A DNA stretch of 64,000 nt from Dillenia suffruticosa. Lineage: Eukaryota; Streptophyta; Magnoliopsida; Dilleniales; Dilleniaceae. Below, in pieces: positions 61,615-64,000 of this stretch. The stretch covers positions 17,081,490-17,145,489 of the forward strand of contig JAVTVX010000010.1 in the NCBI GenBank assembly GCA_033439265.1, written 5' to 3'. The notes under the pieces were generated by a model that saw only the letters and a list, made by a program, of their open reading frames with translations, was not told where the DNA came from and did no database searches. The stretch's first letter is position 1, and each line of letters opens with the position of its first letter. Made by a program: the position numbers and the translations under genes.

Positions 61615-63099
61615 ATGGCTCTTGACCTGCAAAATGGTGAAGAGTTATGTCTTCCCTCAGAGTTCCTTACTGACGAAGAAGAACAGCACACTCTCCCCAT
61701 CTTCCACGACTGCTTCTTTGATGGCTTTCCAGAGACAGAGTCCAACCCCGACAGGCTTATTGCAAAGTTAAATTGTCAGATGTCTCGGAATATGCTTTCT
61801 GAAGAAAATAATTATGCTAAGGTATTAACTTGAAATTTCCGGTTTTTGTTTCTTGGGTTTTATCGAGCCAAATATGGTACTTGGCTTATTTTTTGTTCTA
61901 CAGAAATGGGGTTTATTCGACTCGCCAAAATTAACTCTGAAATCAAATGGGTCTGAATCTAATCGACCAGAGCCAGAATGGCTCATTCAGGGTCTCCAAA
62001 ACCCTCAGGTGGGTCTCGCGGATGACCAGTTTAAAGCCAAACGAGTATGCCTCACACTGCAATGCAATCTATTTTTTTAACTTTTTAAATTCTTGCTTGT
62101 AATGAATTGGGTTTTATCTTGGTTTACAGTTTCATATACTAAAACAGCAGCAACTACTAAAGCAACAAGGTTCAGTGAATTGTCCCTGGCAAATGTTGCC
62201 CAAGAAAGAGCAAAATAAAGCCGGGGTCATTTGTGGGTCATCATCATTTACTAGGTCTCCTCGGCAACTGCAACAACAACAACAGCATCAAGCTAATTCA
62301 GGAATAGGAGCGGTTTTTCTTAGACCATCCAGTTCATGTGGGACTGGAACCGAAGTTTTCTTGCCTCGTACAATTGGAAGCTCTTCCGAGCCTCGCAAGA
62401 AATATGGTAATATAATACTGTCCTGGATTCCTACGGTCTGTTTGTTGTATACTTTGGTCTTTTCCTTTTAGGATATTAGGAATTTTCTTGGATTTTGTTT
62501 TTACTTCTTGTTTATCATTATCTCCTGTCTGTGCACTAGTACTTGAATTCTTTCTCTTGGATTCTCATTTTTTGGTTTTTTTAGTCTTCTGTTGCAATGA
62601 TTCTCATTTCAAAATTTTTTTATTCAAATTTTAAATATTTTAATTAAGTTAAAATTCGAAAAAGTGTTTTTTTTTACCCATTTGAATTACCACCTAAAAT
62701 TCGATCATCTCTATAAAAGCATTTCTCTTTTGGTACTTAGTGTTGAATTCAAAGCTGATCATTCTTGGTTTCTTGTTCTATTTGGTGTGTTTTTCTGTTG
62801 TAAAGCAGGATGCTTAGCTGTTCTTATCCCGGCCAGAGTTTTGCAGGCACTTGGTTCTCTGTCTCAATCTAATGGCGCTCCTTTGAGCGTTCCCCAGGGT
62901 AACCAAATTCAATTTTAAGTGGAAAATTAAGAGAATGATATATATATATATATTCTCAGTATATAATTTATTGTTACAATTTTATTTTTTTTAATGATAA
63001 TTTGCAGAGACTTTAATGGGTGGAAGTGAGAAGTATGCAGTGCTTCCATTGTCAAAGGGACAAAATTTCAGTTCGTCACTGAAAAAGACCAGCGATTGA
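61615..63099 (+). CDS. Conserved plant protein with IPARVLQAL motif, function unknown
   Basis: Five exons, 61615-61821, 61904-62044, 62130-62406, 62809-62898 and 63008-63099, join in phase to 268 residues. The start MALDLQNGEELCLPSEFLTD is acidic. Exon 2 gives KWGLFDSPKLTL and an EPEWLIQGLQNPQ stretch. Exon 3 is Gln-rich (FHILKQQQLLKQQG, PRQLQQQQQHQ) and basic toward its end. Exon 4 carries GCLAVLIPARVLQALG, close to the CSTVLIPARVVQAL motif I recall in an uncharacterised plant family. The tail is GSEKYAVLPLSKGQ. No signal peptide or membrane segment is visible; low-complexity composition suggests a nuclear protein, by inference. Leader just upstream is CT-rich. The intron of about 400 bases before exon 4 is T-rich. 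Function unknown. Confidence 0.83.
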
Positions 63100-64000
63100 A
63101 GCATGGACTGGACCCAGTAACATCGACCTCAAGACTTGGCCACGCGTCATAGTGACCTTTACTTCTTCCCCCCCCCCCTTGACTTTTAGGAATTTCTTTG
63201 AGGAAAAGTGGAGAAAATAAACCTCAGGAAGAAGTTAGGGTTTGTTTTCCGTGTGAGTTTCTGACTAAACAGAGCAAGCAAATGACTTACTCCAAAGTGA
63301 TTAATATTTTTGCCCTTTTTATATTAAACTAAAAAAAATAAAAATGTGATTACAAATAAATAAAATAAAATAAGAACAATAAATGTTTGTTTCTATGTGG
63401 TCTTGTATGAACAATTTTCATTTTTGGCAGTGATGGCTTTAGTCCCATGCCTGGGTTGACCCAAGGGAGAAGAGAATTGACCATGGCTCTGGTGGCAAAT
63501 ACAAAGTTTGGAAATATCTTCTTTCAATTTTCGAATTCTTAGAGAAATTGAAGAAGAGAGACAAGGGGAATGGAGATAGAGAATGGAGCTGGAAGAGCGA
63601 GGCTTCAAAGAGATAGACGGAAATTGACTTTGATTTGATTGATTTCTCTTGTGGATTGGTCCTGTATCTTCAAGCAAGAGTAAGTGAAATCGAAAGATAG
63701 CTTTAACGATATTTGATAATTCAGTTAATTTTGGGATCGATATTTTTTAATCATAGTTGAGAATTTAATTTTTCATAAAAATGAAAAAATAGACATACCT
63801 CCTCAATTGGATCTTGCAAACGATCGATCTAGATTAATCGGAATAAAACTTCAAATATTGGGTTGGTGACGGTATCAACAAAAAACAAGAAAGGGAGAGC
63901 TTTAATTACTTAGGAATAGAAAATTCCAAAAACAAAAGCAAAATTTCTTATCTTTGTTTCATTTCTAAAATTTTCCATAGTATTTTTTTAATAACTAATT
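63100..64000. other. 3' flank and spacer
   Basis: Probable 3' UTR of the preceding gene with a C-run near 63170-63178, then spacer. A minus-strand frame at 63393-63677 lacks an ATG and family character. Confidence 0.45.

Noticed and set aside
63393..63677. 94-codon minus frame near the right edge
   Set aside because: Begins at TTG with no ATG, no family character and no splice context.

Overview
This is a stretch of plant nuclear DNA, most likely from a woody core eudicot. The genes have introns, the spacers are AT-rich and full of GA/CT and TA microsatellites, three nuclear-type tRNA genes are present, and every recognisable protein is closest to a land-plant family (sterol 4-methyl oxidase SMO2, eIF3g, CRR2-type PPR-DYW protein, TOPP-type PP1, MTP-B zinc carrier, RABA2 GTPase, elongin C, USP-A protein). 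The species cannot be settled from the sequence. I see no bacterial, organellar or intact transposon genes and no CRISPR array.

Layout. 1-2.9 kb: SMO2, minus strand, running off the left edge. 3-6.5 kb: spacer with two decayed-looking Q-rich fragments. 6.7-8.8 kb: eIF3g (minus). 10.4-10.7 kb: a small Gly/His-rich protein (minus). 12.05 kb: tRNA-Val(CAC). 12.3-16.3 kb: an unprocessed coiled-coil pseudogene that keeps most of its splice sites. 17.3-19.3 kb: CRR2-like PPR protein (minus). 21.7-22.6 kb: secreted proline-rich cell-wall protein (minus). 25.9-29.5 kb: PP1 catalytic subunit (minus). 33.1-34.3 kb: MTP-B-type zinc transporter (plus), convergent with RABA2b-like GTPase at 35.0-36.5 kb (minus). 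39.7-42.2 kb: elongin C (plus). 46.2-47.6 kb: a Cys-rich conserved protein (minus). 49.3 kb: tRNA-Ser(AGA). 51.8-53.1 kb: a conserved 159-aa protein (plus). 54.3-55.8 kb: a family-4 glycosyltransferase reading frame with four in-frame stops (minus). 57.5 kb: tRNA-Asp(GTC). 58.3-59.1 kb: universal stress protein (minus). 61.6-63.1 kb: a conserved 268-aa protein (plus).

The genes are mostly housekeeping or trafficking functions with no shared pathway, and I found no convincing sign of a new multi-gene system. The points most worth following are the glycosyltransferase frame broken only by stops, the coiled-coil pseudogene, an apparent GC-AG intron in the RABA2b gene, a CRR2-like protein ending in DYY instead of DYW, two orphan coding-looking exons, and a series of short tandem duplications in introns and spacers.

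Exon boundaries were assigned by eye from GT/AG sites, reading frame and remembered family sequences. No alignment or gene predictor was run.
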